DNA from: Pseudokineococcus marinus
Lineage (GTDB): Bacteria > Actinomycetota > Actinomycetes > Actinomycetales > Quadrisphaeraceae
Reading direction: 5' to 3'
Length of the DNA: 45,896 bases
NCBI RefSeq assembly: GCF_013004605.1
Contig: NZ_JABEMA010000003.1
Coordinates: 1-45,896 of the forward strand
In this document: in pieces, positions 32,323 to 40,951 of the stretch
Numbering within the stretch: position 1 is the first letter of the stretch
How the letters are laid out: the number at the start of each line of letters is the position of its first letter
Translations under genes and position numbers: made by a program
Notes under the pieces: generated by a model
The model's input: the letters and a program-made list of their open reading frames with translations, nothing else
Databases searched by the model: none
What the model was told of the DNA's origin: nothing

Positions 32323-35154
32323 TCAGCCCTGCTCGACCTCCACCGCCACGCGGTGCGTCGCGTGGTCGTACACGAACGTCACCGGGCCACCGGGGTGGTC
32401 GAGGGTGATGTTCGACCCGTTCGGCACGCCGTCGGCGCCGTAGTTCTCCGTCCACGCCCGGTCGACGGCGACCTTGTAGGAGTACTGCCCCGGCGGGAGG
32501 TCGACCGTCAGCCGCCAGCGGCCGGTCTCCGCGTCGTAGGTCATCTGCGCGGCGTCGCAGTCGGGCTCCCAGTCGCCGGGGCAGCCCATCTCGCTGTTGA
32601 GGTCGCCCGGCACCGAGACGGCGCCCGGCTGCTCGACCGACTCCTCCACCGCGGTGACGAGGTGCGTCGCGGTGCTGTAGGTGAAGGTCACCGCGCCGCC
32701 GCTCGTCGTCAGCGGGATGTTGGCGCCGTTCGGCTCACCGCCCGCGCCGTAGTTCTCGTCCCACGACCGGTCGACGGCGATCTTGTACTCGTAGGAGCCC
32801 GCGGGCGGCGCCACCGTCAGCGACCAGGTGGCCGTGTCGGCGTCGTAGGTCATCTGCGCCGCGTCGCACGCCGGCTCCCAGTCACCGGGGCAGCCGATCT
32901 CGCTGCCGAGGCTGCCCGCGACCGCCACGGTCGTCGGCTCGCCGCCGACCCCGGGGCCGGGCTCGGGGACGACGACGGCGGTCGCGCTCGCGCCCGCGAC
33001 GTTGCCCGAGTGGTCGCGCACGACGGCGCGGTACTCCAGCGCCGTGCCCTCGGCCGTGTCGGTGACGTCGTGGAAGACGCGGTACGGCGCGTTGTCGTCC
33101 GTCCCGAGCACCTGCCACTCGTCCGTCGAGCCGGCCGGGCGGACGGCGAAGGTCACCTGGTCGAAGCCGCCACCGGGGACGTCGACCGACACCTCGGCGC
33201 GGCCGCTGACCTCCTCGCCCGTCGTGAAGACCGGCGTCGGGGCGGTGCGCGCCGGGCGCATCGGCTTGCTGGCCTTCCACACCACCGCCGACAGCGGCGG
33301 CACCGTGACGCGCGCCGTGCCGTCGTGGTCGGACCACACGGCCCCGGTGCCCGCCGGCCACACGGCCTTGTAGCGGGTGCGGGTCGTGAAGGTGTCGAGG
33401 TCGACGGTGCGCGCCGTGTCGCTGTTGTTGGTGGCGACGAGGTACTCGACGTCGTCGTCGTCCGAGATGCGGCTGAAGGCGTAGACGCCCGCGCCGTCCT
33501 CGGCGTAGCGCTGCACGAGCGCGCCGTCGGCGAGGGTCGGGTTCTCCTCGCGCAGGGCCGACAGCTCGGCGATCGTCGTGTACAGCGGGTGGCTCGGGTC
33601 GAAGTTCTCGCCTCCCGTCGTGGCGTCGGTGCCGACGAGGACGTCGTCGTTGTAGGTCGCCACCTGCGAGGCGAACATGTCCTGGCGCGCGTCCTGGTCG
33701 CCGCCGTCGCCCGTGAAGCCCTGCTCGTCGCCGTAGTAGACGACCGGCTGGCCGCGCGTCAGGTACATGAGCGCGTGGGCGAGGCGGTCGCGCTCCAGCA
33801 GCTCGTCGCCCTCGGCGCCCGCGTCCTGCAGGAACATGCCGATACGGCCCATGTCGTGGTTGCCGAGGAAGGTCGGCAGCGAGTACGCGTTGCTGTCGGC
33901 GTCGGTGTACCAGTCGTCGGCGGCGAAGAGGTCCGCCATCTGCTGCGTGGCCCCGCCGCTGGCGAAGGACTGCGCCCGCGCCTGGAAGCCGAAGTCGATG
34001 ACCGACTGCAGCTCCGCCTCCGTCGTGTAGTGCGAGAGGAACTCCGGGTCGGAGTTGTAGACCTCGCCGAAGGAGAAGAAGTCGGGGTTGCCGATCTCGG
34101 CGGCGTGCTCCTCGATCGTCGGCGCGAAGTCCTTCCAGAACTCGTCGCCGACGTGCTTGACGGTGTCGATCCGGAAGCCGTCGATGCCGAGGTCGACCCA
34201 GGTCTTGTAGATCTCCTCCATGCCCGCCACGACCTCGGGCCGCTCGGTGAAGAGGTCGTCGAGGCCGGAGAAGTCGCCGTACTGGTCCGACTCCCCGCCG
34301 TCGAACCGGGCGTTCCCGCGGTTGTGGTACATCGTCGGGTCGTTGAGCCAGGCCGGCGTCTTCGCCGTCGCGTCGCCCGGCATCGGGAAGACAGGGGTGT
34401 ACGGGAAGGACGTCGCCGCGTCGAGCGCCGGGAACTCGCTGGTGCCCGCGTGGTCGCGGTCGTCGAAGACCTCGCCGCTCGCGTCGCGGTAGGGCTCGGC
34501 GTCCTTGGTGATGTAGGTCTGCGAGCCCTCGGCGTACTGGATGACGTCGGCGGTGTGGTTGGTGATGATGTCGAAGAAGACCTTCATCCCCCGCTCGTGC
34601 GCCTCGTCGATGAGGCCCTCGAGCTCCTCGTTCGTCCCGAGATGCGGGTCGATCTGCGTGAAGTCGGTGATCCAGTAGCCGTGGTACCCGGCCGAGACGG
34701 CGTCACCGGCGCCCTGCACCGGGCGGTTGACGAAGGACGGCGTCAGCCAGATCGCCGTGGTGCCGAGGCCCTCGATGTAGTCGAGCCGCTGGCGGATCCC
34801 CTCGATGTCACCCCCGTGGTAGAAGCCCTTGGCCGTGGGGTCGAGGCCGCTGACGAGGCGGTCGCCCCCGTAGCCGCCGTCGTCGTTGGTCGGGTCGCCG
34901 TTCTCGAAGCGGTCGGCCATGACGAAGTAGAAGCGCTCGCGGGTGAGGTCCTCGCGGAGCGAGCCGCGCGCGAGCGCGCGGTCCTGGGACTGCTGAGCCT
35001 TGGCTGCCTGCGCCGCAGCCTTGCGGGCCTGGGCCTCCTGGGCGGGCGCGGGCCGGTCGGACGGTGGAGCGGCGGCGGCGGACGGTCCGAGCAGCAGCGC
35101 GGCGGCGACGGCCGCGGCTCCCGCTCCGGACACGAGGGCAGAGGGATGACGCAC
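32323..35154 (-). CDS. Secreted alpha-amylase (GH13) with two C-terminal X25-like starch-binding modules
   Basis: A 943-residue exported enzyme. The signal peptide is about 30 residues (VSGAGAAAVAAALLLGPSAAAA), followed by an Ala/Gln-rich coiled linker. The GH13 barrel (about 65-520) has DIITNHT (region I), the nucleophile D330 in GFRIDTVKH, acid/base E364 in FSFGEVYNSD and D434 in FLGNHDMGR. After a beta domain and a fibronectin-like module come two tandem copies of a pullulanase X25/SusE-like module (about 743-840 and 847-943), each with CPGDWEPxCDAAQMTYD and YKxAVDRxWxENYG. It cleaves starch or glycogen outside the cell. GTG 35154 follows GAGGAGG with 5-nt spacing. No sugar-specific regulator adjoins it. 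Confidence 0.94.
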   Translation of the reverse strand: MRHPSALVSGAGAAAVAAALLLGPSAAAAPPSDRPAPAQEAQARKAAAQAAKAQQSQDRALARGSLREDLTRERFYFVMADRFENGDPTNDDGGYGGDRLVSGLDPTAKGFYHGGDIEGIRQRLDYIEGLGTTAIWLTPSFVNRPVQGAGDAVSAGYHGYWITDFTQIDPHLGTNEELEGLIDEAHERGMKVFFDIITNHTADVIQYAEGSQTYITKDAEPYRDASGEVFDDRDHAGTSEFPALDAATSFPYTPVFPMPGDATAKTPAWLNDPTMYHNRGNARFDGGESDQYGDFSGLDDLFTERPEVVAGMEEIYKTWVDLGIDGFRIDTVKHVGDEFWKDFAPTIEEHAAEIGNPDFFSFGEVYNSDPEFLSHYTTEAELQSVIDFGFQARAQSFASGGATQQMADLFAADDWYTDADSNAYSLPTFLGNHDMGRIGMFLQDAGAEGDELLERDRLAHALMYLTRGQPVVYYGDEQGFTGDGGDQDARQDMFASQVATYNDDVLVGTDATTGGENFDPSHPLYTTIAELSALREENPTLADGALVQRYAEDGAGVYAFSRISDDDDVEYLVATNNSDTARTVDLDTFTTRTRYKAVWPAGTGAVWSDHDGTARVTVPPLSAVVWKASKPMRPARTAPTPVFTTGEEVSGRAEVSVDVPGGGFDQVTFAVRPAGSTDEWQVLGTDDNAPYRVFHDVTDTAEGTALEYRAVVRDHSGNVAGASATAVVVPEPGPGVGGEPTTVAVAGSLGSEIGCPGDWEPACDAAQMTYDADTATWSLTVAPPAGSYEYKIAVDRSWDENYGAGGEPNGANIPLTTSGGAVTFTYSTATHLVTAVEESVEQPGAVSVPGDLNSEMGCPGDWEPDCDAAQMTYDAETGRWRLTVDLPPGQYSYKVAVDRAWTENYGADGVPNGSNITLDHPGGPVTFVYDHATHRVAVEVEQG

Positions 35155-35186
35155 GTGAGCCTCCTCGACGGTGAGTGACTGGGCGG

Positions 35187-35192
35187 ATCGTA
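35187..35192 (-). promoter_or_regulatory. Candidate -10 box (TACGAT) of the amylase gene
   Basis: TACGAT on the minus strand would give a leader of about 25 nt before GTG 35154. The -35 region is poor. Confidence 0.35.
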
Positions 35193-35289
35193 GGCGGGCG
35201 CGGGCCCGACGCACAGCGGCCTCCCGCGGTCGACCGAGGGGCCGCCGAGACCGCACCCGGGGAGACTCGGCGGACGGGTCGCCGCACCC

Positions 35290-35340
35290 CCGCCACCCGT
35301 GCGCCGCAGCAGCCGGGTGGCGGCCTCCCGCGCACGGGTG
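35290..35340. repeat. Overlapping, mutually exclusive inverted repeats upstream of the protease
   Basis: CCGCCACCC (35290-35298) pairs with GGGTGGCGG (35315-35323), and CACCCGTGCGC (35294-35304) pairs with GCGCACGGGTG (35330-35340). Both stems are perfect and share bases 35294-35298, so they cannot form together. The site lies in the 259-bp divergent region, about 75 nt before the protease start. It could be a leader switch, an operator pair, or GC-driven chance. Confidence 0.4.
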
Positions 35341-35413
35341 ACGCCGCTGCTCCGCCGGCGGCGCGGCACCGACCTCCCTCGGGACGACATCCGATCCGAG
35401 GACAGGAGTGCAG

Positions 35414-38400
35414 GTGAGCCAGAGCAGGACGAGGCGCGCGGCGAGGGTGGGCGCGAGCGCACTGCTCGCCGTCGCGCTGCTGCCGCCGATGACGGCGGGC
35501 GCGACGACGGGCGCGACGACGGGCGGCGACGCCGCCACGAGCGCGGACGGGCCCGCGCAGGCGGTGCTCGAGGGCGAGGTGGTGCGGCTCGAGGCCGCGC
35601 CGCACGCGCACCCGGACGGCGCCGGCCATGCCGACGCGACGCACGACCACGAGGCGCACGAGCACGAGGCGGCACCGGCGGGCGGGCACGAGCACGTCCA
35701 CGCTGACGGCTCGGTGCACCACCACGCCGCGGAGCCCGCGCTGGCGCAGGCCGTGCGGGCGGACGCTCCGCCGTCGGAGGGCGCGTTCGACGTCGCCGCG
35801 CCCGCGGGGCTGCGGCTCGAGGACGGCACGCTCGTCGGCGTCGAGGGCCTCGAGAGCTCGCGCGCGCGGACCGGCGACGAGGTGCGCCTCGTCGTCGAGG
35901 TGCCCGCCGAGCTGGAGGACGCCGTCGCCGACGCCGCGGGCGAGCGTCGCCTCGACGCGGCCCGCGAGCGCCCGGCCGCCGACGGCTCCGCCGTGGCCGA
36001 GGCCGTCGTCACGGCCGCGGCCGAGGAGGGCGAGACCCTCGCGGCGACGGTCGGGACGGTCGAGGTCACCACCGCGGCCCCGCCGCCCACCGCCGCCACC
36101 ACAGCTCCGGCGCGACCGGTGACGGTCGTCGTCGCCGACATGGGCGCCGGCACGGAGCCCGTGCCGACCGACGCCGACCTCACGTCGATGGTCCAGCGCG
36201 CCTCCGACTACTGGTCCGAGCAGAGCGCGGGCCGCGTCACCTTCGCCCTGGCGAAGGCGCCCACGTACTACGCGACCACCCGGACCTGCAGCGACCTGTG
36301 GAGCCTCTGGAGCGAGGCGGGCCAGCGGGCCGGGTACGTGGACGGAGCGCGCACGCACCTCGTCCTCGTGCTCGTCGACGAGGACGGCAAGGGCTGCGGC
36401 TACGGCGTCGGCACCGTGGGGCGCGGGGTCGACGACGGCGGCCTGTCGGCCCTGGCCAACGCCTCCGACCTCTCGCTCGTCACCCACGAGCTGGGCCACA
36501 ACCTCTCGCTCGAGCACGCCAACGCCGTCGAGTGCACCTCCGACCCGCGCCAGGACTTCGCCGGCGACGCCGCGACGGCGCCCTGCGGCGACCGCGAGTA
36601 CGGCGACGCGATCGACGTCATGGCGAGCTCGGACGGGACGCCCGGCTCCCTCGCGGCGATGTCCCGCGCGATGCTCGGCTTCCTCGACGCGGGCGAGCGC
36701 AGCACCGTGACCGCCGTCGGGACGTCGCTGGTCGAGCTGGCGCCCGTCTCCGGTGGCGCGCGCACGGGCGTGAAGGACCTCACCGTCACCGACCCCCGCA
36801 CCGGGGTCGCCTACCGCCTCGAGAACCGCCAGGCGACGGGCCGCGACCAGGCGCGCCTGACCCGGTGGCGGGCCACGACGGGTCTGCGGGTGCTGCGCGC
36901 GCAGAAGGACAGCCGCGCGAGCCTCGCGCTCGACGCGACGCCCACCGTGCGCTCCACGAGCAGCGTCGACGTCGACCGCGCCCTGCCGTCGGGCCAGGTG
37001 TGGCGCAGCGCCTCCGGCGGCGTCGAGGTCCGCACGAGCGCGGCGTCGGACGGGCGCGTGGTCGCCCGCGTGAGCCTCGCCCGCACCGGCGAGGCCCACG
37101 GCGCGCTGGCGACGACGACGACCGTCGAGGTCCCCGAGCTCGTCGCCGGGCGGCCCGCCGTCCTGCGCGGCGCGGTCTCGGCGGGCGCCGGCACGGTCGT
37201 GCCGCAGGGCGTCGTGACCGTCGACGTCGCCGGCGCGCGCGCCACGGCGACGCTCGCCACCGACGGCTCCTACGCCGTCGAGGTCGTGCCCGCCCGCAGC
37301 GGCGCGCAGACGGCGGTCGTCGGCTACACGCCGCAGGACGCGAGCCGGTGGTCGGCGTCCTCGACGAATCGCGACGTCGTCGTGGGTGCGGACCCCGCGA
37401 CCCAGGACCCCAGCAGCCCGGACCCCGGCACGGGTGAGCCCGGCACCGGGGACCCGGGCACCGACGACCCCTCGACCGAGGGCCCCGGCACGGACGACCC
37501 GGGCACCGAGGACCCCGGCACGGACGACCCGGGCACCGACGAGCCCGTCACGCCGACGCTCGTCGTGGGCGTCGGGACGGCCTCCGGCGCACCGGTCGAC
37601 GCCGCGACGCCCGCGGTGCTCGACGTCCGCCTCGACCCGGCGGGCGCCGGCGCCGACGGCGAGGTCGTCGTCACGGCGGGCTCCACGACGCTGGCGTCCG
37701 CCGCGGTCGTCGACGGCGCGGCCCAGGTGTCCCTGCCCGTGCTGCCCGGCGGCCGGCACGAGCTCGTCGTCGCCTACGACGGCGGCAGCGCCGGCAGCGC
37801 GGCGAGCACCCCGGTGACCCTGGACGTCGCCCGCGTGACGAGCACGACGTCCGTCACGACGACGACGGCGCCGACGGCCACGCGCAGCGCGGTGCTCGAG
37901 GCCCGGGTGACGAGCGCCGTCGCCCCGAGCGGCGCGGTGGAGGCCCGCCTCGGCAGCCGCCTCCTCGCCCGCGGCACGGTGTCCGACGGCGTCGCCCGCG
38001 TCGCGCTGCCGGTGCTCCCGGCCGGCACGCACACCGTGGCCGTCACCTACCGCGGCGACGTGTCGAGCGCGCCGTCCACGACGAGCACGCGCCTCGTCGT
38101 CGTCAAGGACGCGGCGACGCTCGAGGTGCTGCCGCCGAAGGCGCCCACGACGGGCGGCGGCCAGCCGGTCGTCGTCCGGGTCCGCGCCGGCGGCGTCGCG
38201 GCGACGGGGCAGGTGCGCCTCGTCGTCGACGGCCGCACCGCCTCGCGGGCGCCGCTCGTCCGCGGGGAGGCGCGCCTGCCCCTGGCCAAGCTGCCCGCGG
38301 GCCGGCGCACGGTGACCGTCGCCTACGACGGCAGCGCCACCGCCCTCGCGGCGTCCACGCCGCTCGTCCTCGACGTCGTCCGGGCCGGCGGCTCGACGAA

Positions 38401-38668
38401 GGCCTCGCCGAGGACGACGACGCCGGGGCGCGGGAAGACGACGACGGTCGCCGTCACCGTCACCTCCCCGGCCGGGACGGCGACGGGTGACGTCGTGCTG
38501 CGCGACGCCGGCGGGCGCGCCCTCGCGAAGGGCGTGCTGCGCGACGGCCGGGTCACGCTGACCCAGCCGGCGCTGGCCCGCGGGACGCACCGGCTCACGG
38601 TGCACGCCGCGGGTGACGCGCTGACGGCGCCCAGCCGCTCGGCGACGTGGACGGTGACGGTGCGCTGA
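35414..38668 (+). CDS. Secreted zinc metalloprotease with His-rich propeptide and Ig-like repeats
   Basis: A 1084-residue exported protein. A signal peptide (LLAVALLPPMTAGA) is followed by a very His-rich stretch (about 62-107) and a propeptide-like region. The peptidase (about 230-480) has the zinc motif H358-E-L-G-H362 with third His H368 and Met-turn M403 in IDVMASS, as in gametolysin/reprolysin-type metzincins. The Gly normally three residues before the third His is Ser365. Next comes a Pro/Thr/Asp linker (PGTDD repeats), then about four Ig-like (Big_3_5-type) modules to the end. GTG 35414 follows AGGAG by 5 nt; GTG 35408 is possible. No sortase signal or membrane anchor is seen, so it should be released or bind the wall or a substrate through the Ig modules. 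Confidence 0.88.
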   Translation: MSQSRTRRAARVGASALLAVALLPPMTAGATTGATTGGDAATSADGPAQAVLEGEVVRLEAAPHAHPDGAGHADATHDHEAHEHEAAPAGGHEHVHADGSVHHHAAEPALAQAVRADAPPSEGAFDVAAPAGLRLEDGTLVGVEGLESSRARTGDEVRLVVEVPAELEDAVADAAGERRLDAARERPAADGSAVAEAVVTAAAEEGETLAATVGTVEVTTAAPPPTAATTAPARPVTVVVADMGAGTEPVPTDADLTSMVQRASDYWSEQSAGRVTFALAKAPTYYATTRTCSDLWSLWSEAGQRAGYVDGARTHLVLVLVDEDGKGCGYGVGTVGRGVDDGGLSALANASDLSLVTHELGHNLSLEHANAVECTSDPRQDFAGDAATAPCGDREYGDAIDVMASSDGTPGSLAAMSRAMLGFLDAGERSTVTAVGTSLVELAPVSGGARTGVKDLTVTDPRTGVAYRLENRQATGRDQARLTRWRATTGLRVLRAQKDSRASLALDATPTVRSTSSVDVDRALPSGQVWRSASGGVEVRTSAASDGRVVARVSLARTGEAHGALATTTTVEVPELVAGRPAVLRGAVSAGAGTVVPQGVVTVDVAGARATATLATDGSYAVEVVPARSGAQTAVVGYTPQDASRWSASSTNRDVVVGADPATQDPSSPDPGTGEPGTGDPGTDDPSTEGPGTDDPGTEDPGTDDPGTDEPVTPTLVVGVGTASGAPVDAATPAVLDVRLDPAGAGADGEVVVTAGSTTLASAAVVDGAAQVSLPVLPGGRHELVVAYDGGSAGSAASTPVTLDVARVTSTTSVTTTTAPTATRSAVLEARVTSAVAPSGAVEARLGSRLLARGTVSDGVARVALPVLPAGTHTVAVTYRGDVSSAPSTTSTRLVVVKDAATLEVLPPKAPTTGGGQPVVVRVRAGGVAATGQVRLVVDGRTASRAPLVRGEARLPLAKLPAGRRTVTVAYDGSATALAASTPLVLDVVRAGGSTKASPRTTTPGRGKTTTVAVTVTSPAGTATGDVVLRDAGGRALAKGVLRDGRVTLTQPALARGTHRLTVHAAGDALTAPSRSATWTVTVR
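37483..37542 (+). repeat. Tandem 30-bp repeat in the protease linker
   Basis: Two adjacent 30-bp units (37483-37512 and 37513-37542) differ by one base and encode PGTDDPGTED-type decapeptides. Looser 15-bp versions extend upstream to about 37420. Such coding minisatellites can change length by slippage. Confidence 0.8.
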
Positions 38669-38679
38669 CGCCCCTCGGG

Positions 38680-38723
38680 ACGACGACGGCCCCGCTCTCC
38701 TCGGAGGGCGGGGCCGTCGTCGT
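38680..38723. terminator. Terminator downstream of the protease, bidirectional
   Basis: ACGACGACGGCCCCGC pairs perfectly over 16 bp with its complement around a 12-nt loop, between two convergent genes. No U-tract follows. Confidence 0.85.
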
Positions 38724-38751
38724 GCTGCGCTCGTGGCGCCGGGGGGGGCCG

Positions 38752-39669
38752 TCAGCCGCGCAGGCCCTGCCGCAGCTCGGAGAGCGCCTCGGACAGGCTG
38801 ACGCGCGGCGCCCAGCCCCACGCCCGGGCGCGGTCGGTGACGAGCTGGCCGGTCCACTCGGGCTCGTCCGTCCACTCCGGCTCGACGCCGACCGCCTCGC
38901 CGACGGTGCCGAGGTAGTCGCGCCAGGTGGCGGGCTCGCCGGCGACGAGGACGGGCGTCGTCGCGCCCTCGAGGGGGCCGCGCCCAGGGTCGTCGGACGT
39001 CGCGACCGCGCCGGTGGCGACGTCGGCCACGAGGTCGGCGAGGTCGTGCACGTGGACCCACGACCACGTCTTCGCCGGGTTGGCCGAGCGGTCGCCGCCG
39101 TCGCGGACGTCGGCCGGCCGCAGCGTGTTCCACACCGACGACTCACCGGCGCCCATGATCGCCGGCGGGCGCACGAGCACCGTCGTCATCCCGCCGACCT
39201 CCGCGAGGGCGCGGTCGGTGGCGTTCTTCGTGTCCGGGTAGTCACCGCTGCCCTCGGGCAGCAGAGGGCCGTCCTCCGCGACGTCGCCGACGCCGGCCGA
39301 CCGGTCGTAGACCCCGGCCGTCGAGAGGTGGACGAAGCGCGCCACGCCGGCGTCCTTCGCCGCCCGGGCGAGGACGGGCGTGCCCTCGACGGCGACCTCG
39401 TGCTGCACCTCCCGCGGCGAGCCCATGGGGTGGACGGTCGTGACGACGGCGTCGGCTCCCCGGACGACGTCGCGGGCGAAGCCCTCGTCGGCGAAGTCGC
39501 CCACGTGCTCCTCGACGCCTTCGAGCACCGGCGCGGCGCCCTCTCGACGGACGACGGCGCGCACGAGCGCCGACCGCTCGCGCAGCGCGCGACAGACCGC
39601 CTCCCCCACGAGACCGTTGGCGCCGGTCACCACGACGACGGGGGCCTGCGCCCCGGTGCTGTCAGCCAT
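38752..39669 (-). CDS. NAD-dependent epimerase/dehydratase-like protein (extended SDR)
   Basis: A 305-residue SDR-fold protein. The NAD motif is TGANGLVGEAV (G16-x-x-G-x-x-G22), followed by VGDFADEGF (the Asp after a strand) and VTTVHPMGS. FVHLSTAGVYD gives the Ser/Thr of the active site, and DYPDTKNATD holds Tyr-x3-Lys, so the catalytic residues are complete. Substrate unknown; likely a sugar nucleotide or small carbonyl compound. ATG 39669 is preferred; the open frame continues to 39849 but runs into the repeat element and encodes Arg-rich nonsense. Confidence 0.87.
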   Translation of the reverse strand: MADSTGAQAPVVVVTGANGLVGEAVCRALRERSALVRAVVRREGAAPVLEGVEEHVGDFADEGFARDVVRGADAVVTTVHPMGSPREVQHEVAVEGTPVLARAAKDAGVARFVHLSTAGVYDRSAGVGDVAEDGPLLPEGSGDYPDTKNATDRALAEVGGMTTVLVRPPAIMGAGESSVWNTLRPADVRDGGDRSANPAKTWSWVHVHDLADLVADVATGAVATSDDPGRGPLEGATTPVLVAGEPATWRDYLGTVGEAVGVEPEWTDEPEWTGQLVTDRARAWGWAPRVSLSEALSELRQGLRG

Positions 39670-39739
39670 GCGCACCACCCTGCCAGCGCGCCGCGGAGGC
39701 GGCGCGGCGTGCTCCGGCACGCCCACCGCCCTTGGTCGT

Positions 39740-39834
39740 CGAGTCCGACGTCCCGCGCCGAGTCCGACGTCCCACAGGTCGGGGACGGCGGACCACCGGC
39801 GCGACGTCGGACTCGAGGCACGACGTCGGACTCG
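39740..39834. repeat. 95-bp four-box intergenic element, copy 2
   Basis: All four boxes are perfect copies of CGAGTCCGACGTC or its complement: 39740-39752, 39759-39771, then inverted 39803-39815 and 39822-39834, spaced 6, 31 and 6 nt. It lies downstream of the DUF559 gene and upstream of the SDR gene start. Confidence 0.92.
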
Positions 39835-39873
39835 AGGCGAGCGCGCCACCCGCCCGGGCCACGACGGCGACGG

Positions 39874-40749
39874 TCAGCGGGCGCCGAGCAGCCCGGCCAG
39901 CTGCCGCAGCAGCTCCTCCGGCCGGGCCAGGACCCTCGCGTCGACCTGGAGCACCGTCCACCCGAGGGCCCGCAGGCGGTTGTGGCGGGCGAGGTCTCGG
40001 CTGTGCTGGCGCGCCTCGCGGTGGTGCCCGCCGTCGTACTCGACGGCCACGCGGGCGGAGGGCCAGGCGAGGTCCAGGCGGGCGACGAAGCGTCCGGCGT
40101 CGTCGTGCACCTCGTGCTGCGGCACAGGAGCCGGCAGGCCGGCGTCCTCGAGCACGAGCCGCAGGGCCGTCTCCTGCGGCGACTCGGCCGCGGGCACCAG
40201 CCGCTGCGCGCGCCGGCGGGCCAGCGCCACACCGCGGTCGCCGCGCTGGCGGTCCAGCTGGGCGAGCACCTCGTCGACGCCGACGCCGCACCGGTGCGCC
40301 AGGGCCTCCGCCGCGCAGAGCGCCCGCGGCATCGGCAGCGTCCGCAGCAGGTCGACGGCGGTGCGCACGGGCGAGGTCGCCGGGCCCCACCGGGTCTCGA
40401 CGACGTCGCCCGCCGGAAGAGCGCACTGCTGGACGACGACGAGGGGCGGCCGCGAGCGCGGCGCCGGCCGTGCCGCCAGCACGAGGACCGGCTCGTCGTC
40501 ACGGACCTCCGGGACGCCGTGCGCCCACGCCGCCGACAGCCCGCCGAGCACGCCCCGTCCCCGCAGGGCCCGCAGCGCGCCGAGGACGCGGGTGCCGTGG
40601 TCGTCCGGCGTTCCCGCCGTCACGTGGACGCCGCGCACGACCTGCCGGAAGCCGGACCCGGCCAGCTGCGCCGTCGTCACGTGCTCCAGCAGCTCCTGCC
40701 TCCGCAGCGGGACGCCGACGAGGCGCTGCGGGACGGCGGGGCGGCTCAC
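39874..40749 (-). CDS. DUF559 endonuclease-like protein with AbiEi-like N-terminus
   Basis: A 291-residue protein of a family common and often multicopy in actinobacteria. The N-terminal half (about 15-120) resembles AbiEi-type antitoxin/wHTH regions (RRQELLEHVTTAQLAGSGF, VVRGVHVTAG, LSAAWAHG). The C-terminal half is a Vsr-like DUF559 nuclease fold: ETALRLVLEDAGLP, the metal-binding pair in LDLAWPSARVAVEYDG, then HHREARQHSRDLARHNRLRALGW. DNA binding or cleavage is plausible, but the function is not established. GTG 40749 has no ribosome site. Both ends of the gene face copies of the four-box element. Confidence 0.82.
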   Translation of the reverse strand: MSRPAVPQRLVGVPLRRQELLEHVTTAQLAGSGFRQVVRGVHVTAGTPDDHGTRVLGALRALRGRGVLGGLSAAWAHGVPEVRDDEPVLVLAARPAPRSRPPLVVVQQCALPAGDVVETRWGPATSPVRTAVDLLRTLPMPRALCAAEALAHRCGVGVDEVLAQLDRQRGDRGVALARRRAQRLVPAAESPQETALRLVLEDAGLPAPVPQHEVHDDAGRFVARLDLAWPSARVAVEYDGGHHREARQHSRDLARHNRLRALGWTVLQVDARVLARPEELLRQLAGLLGAR

Positions 40750-40818
40750 GGGAGCACTGTGCGGCAGTCCGGCGGCGTCTCGCCGGGCCCCTGTGGACGA
40801 CGACCGCCGCCGAGCGCG

Positions 40819-40913
40819 CGAGTCCGACGTCCTGCCTCGAGTCCGACGCTGCGGGGGTAGAGGGAGGCTCCGGAAGCGTCCGTCGTCGGACTCGGTGTGC
40901 GACGTCGGACTCG
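40819..40913. repeat. 95-bp four-box intergenic element, copy 3
   Basis: Boxes at 40819-40831 (perfect), 40838-40850 (2 changes at the end), inverted 40882-40894 (1 change) and 40901-40913 (perfect), spaced 6, 31 and 6 nt as in the other copies. The 31-nt centre is unrelated to that of copies 1 and 2 as far as I can see. Confidence 0.88.
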
Positions 40914-40951
40914 GCGCGGGAACGGGCCCGGTGCTCCTCGGGCCGTGGCGC

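Noticed and set aside
38739-38752. Run of eight G near the end of the SDR gene
   Set aside because: It lies just outside the stop codon; a possible sequencing-length uncertainty but with no effect on the protein.
39670-39849. N-terminal extension of the SDR gene to 39849
   Set aside because: The extension is Arg-rich, runs through the four-box element, and the Rossmann fold starts right after ATG 39669.
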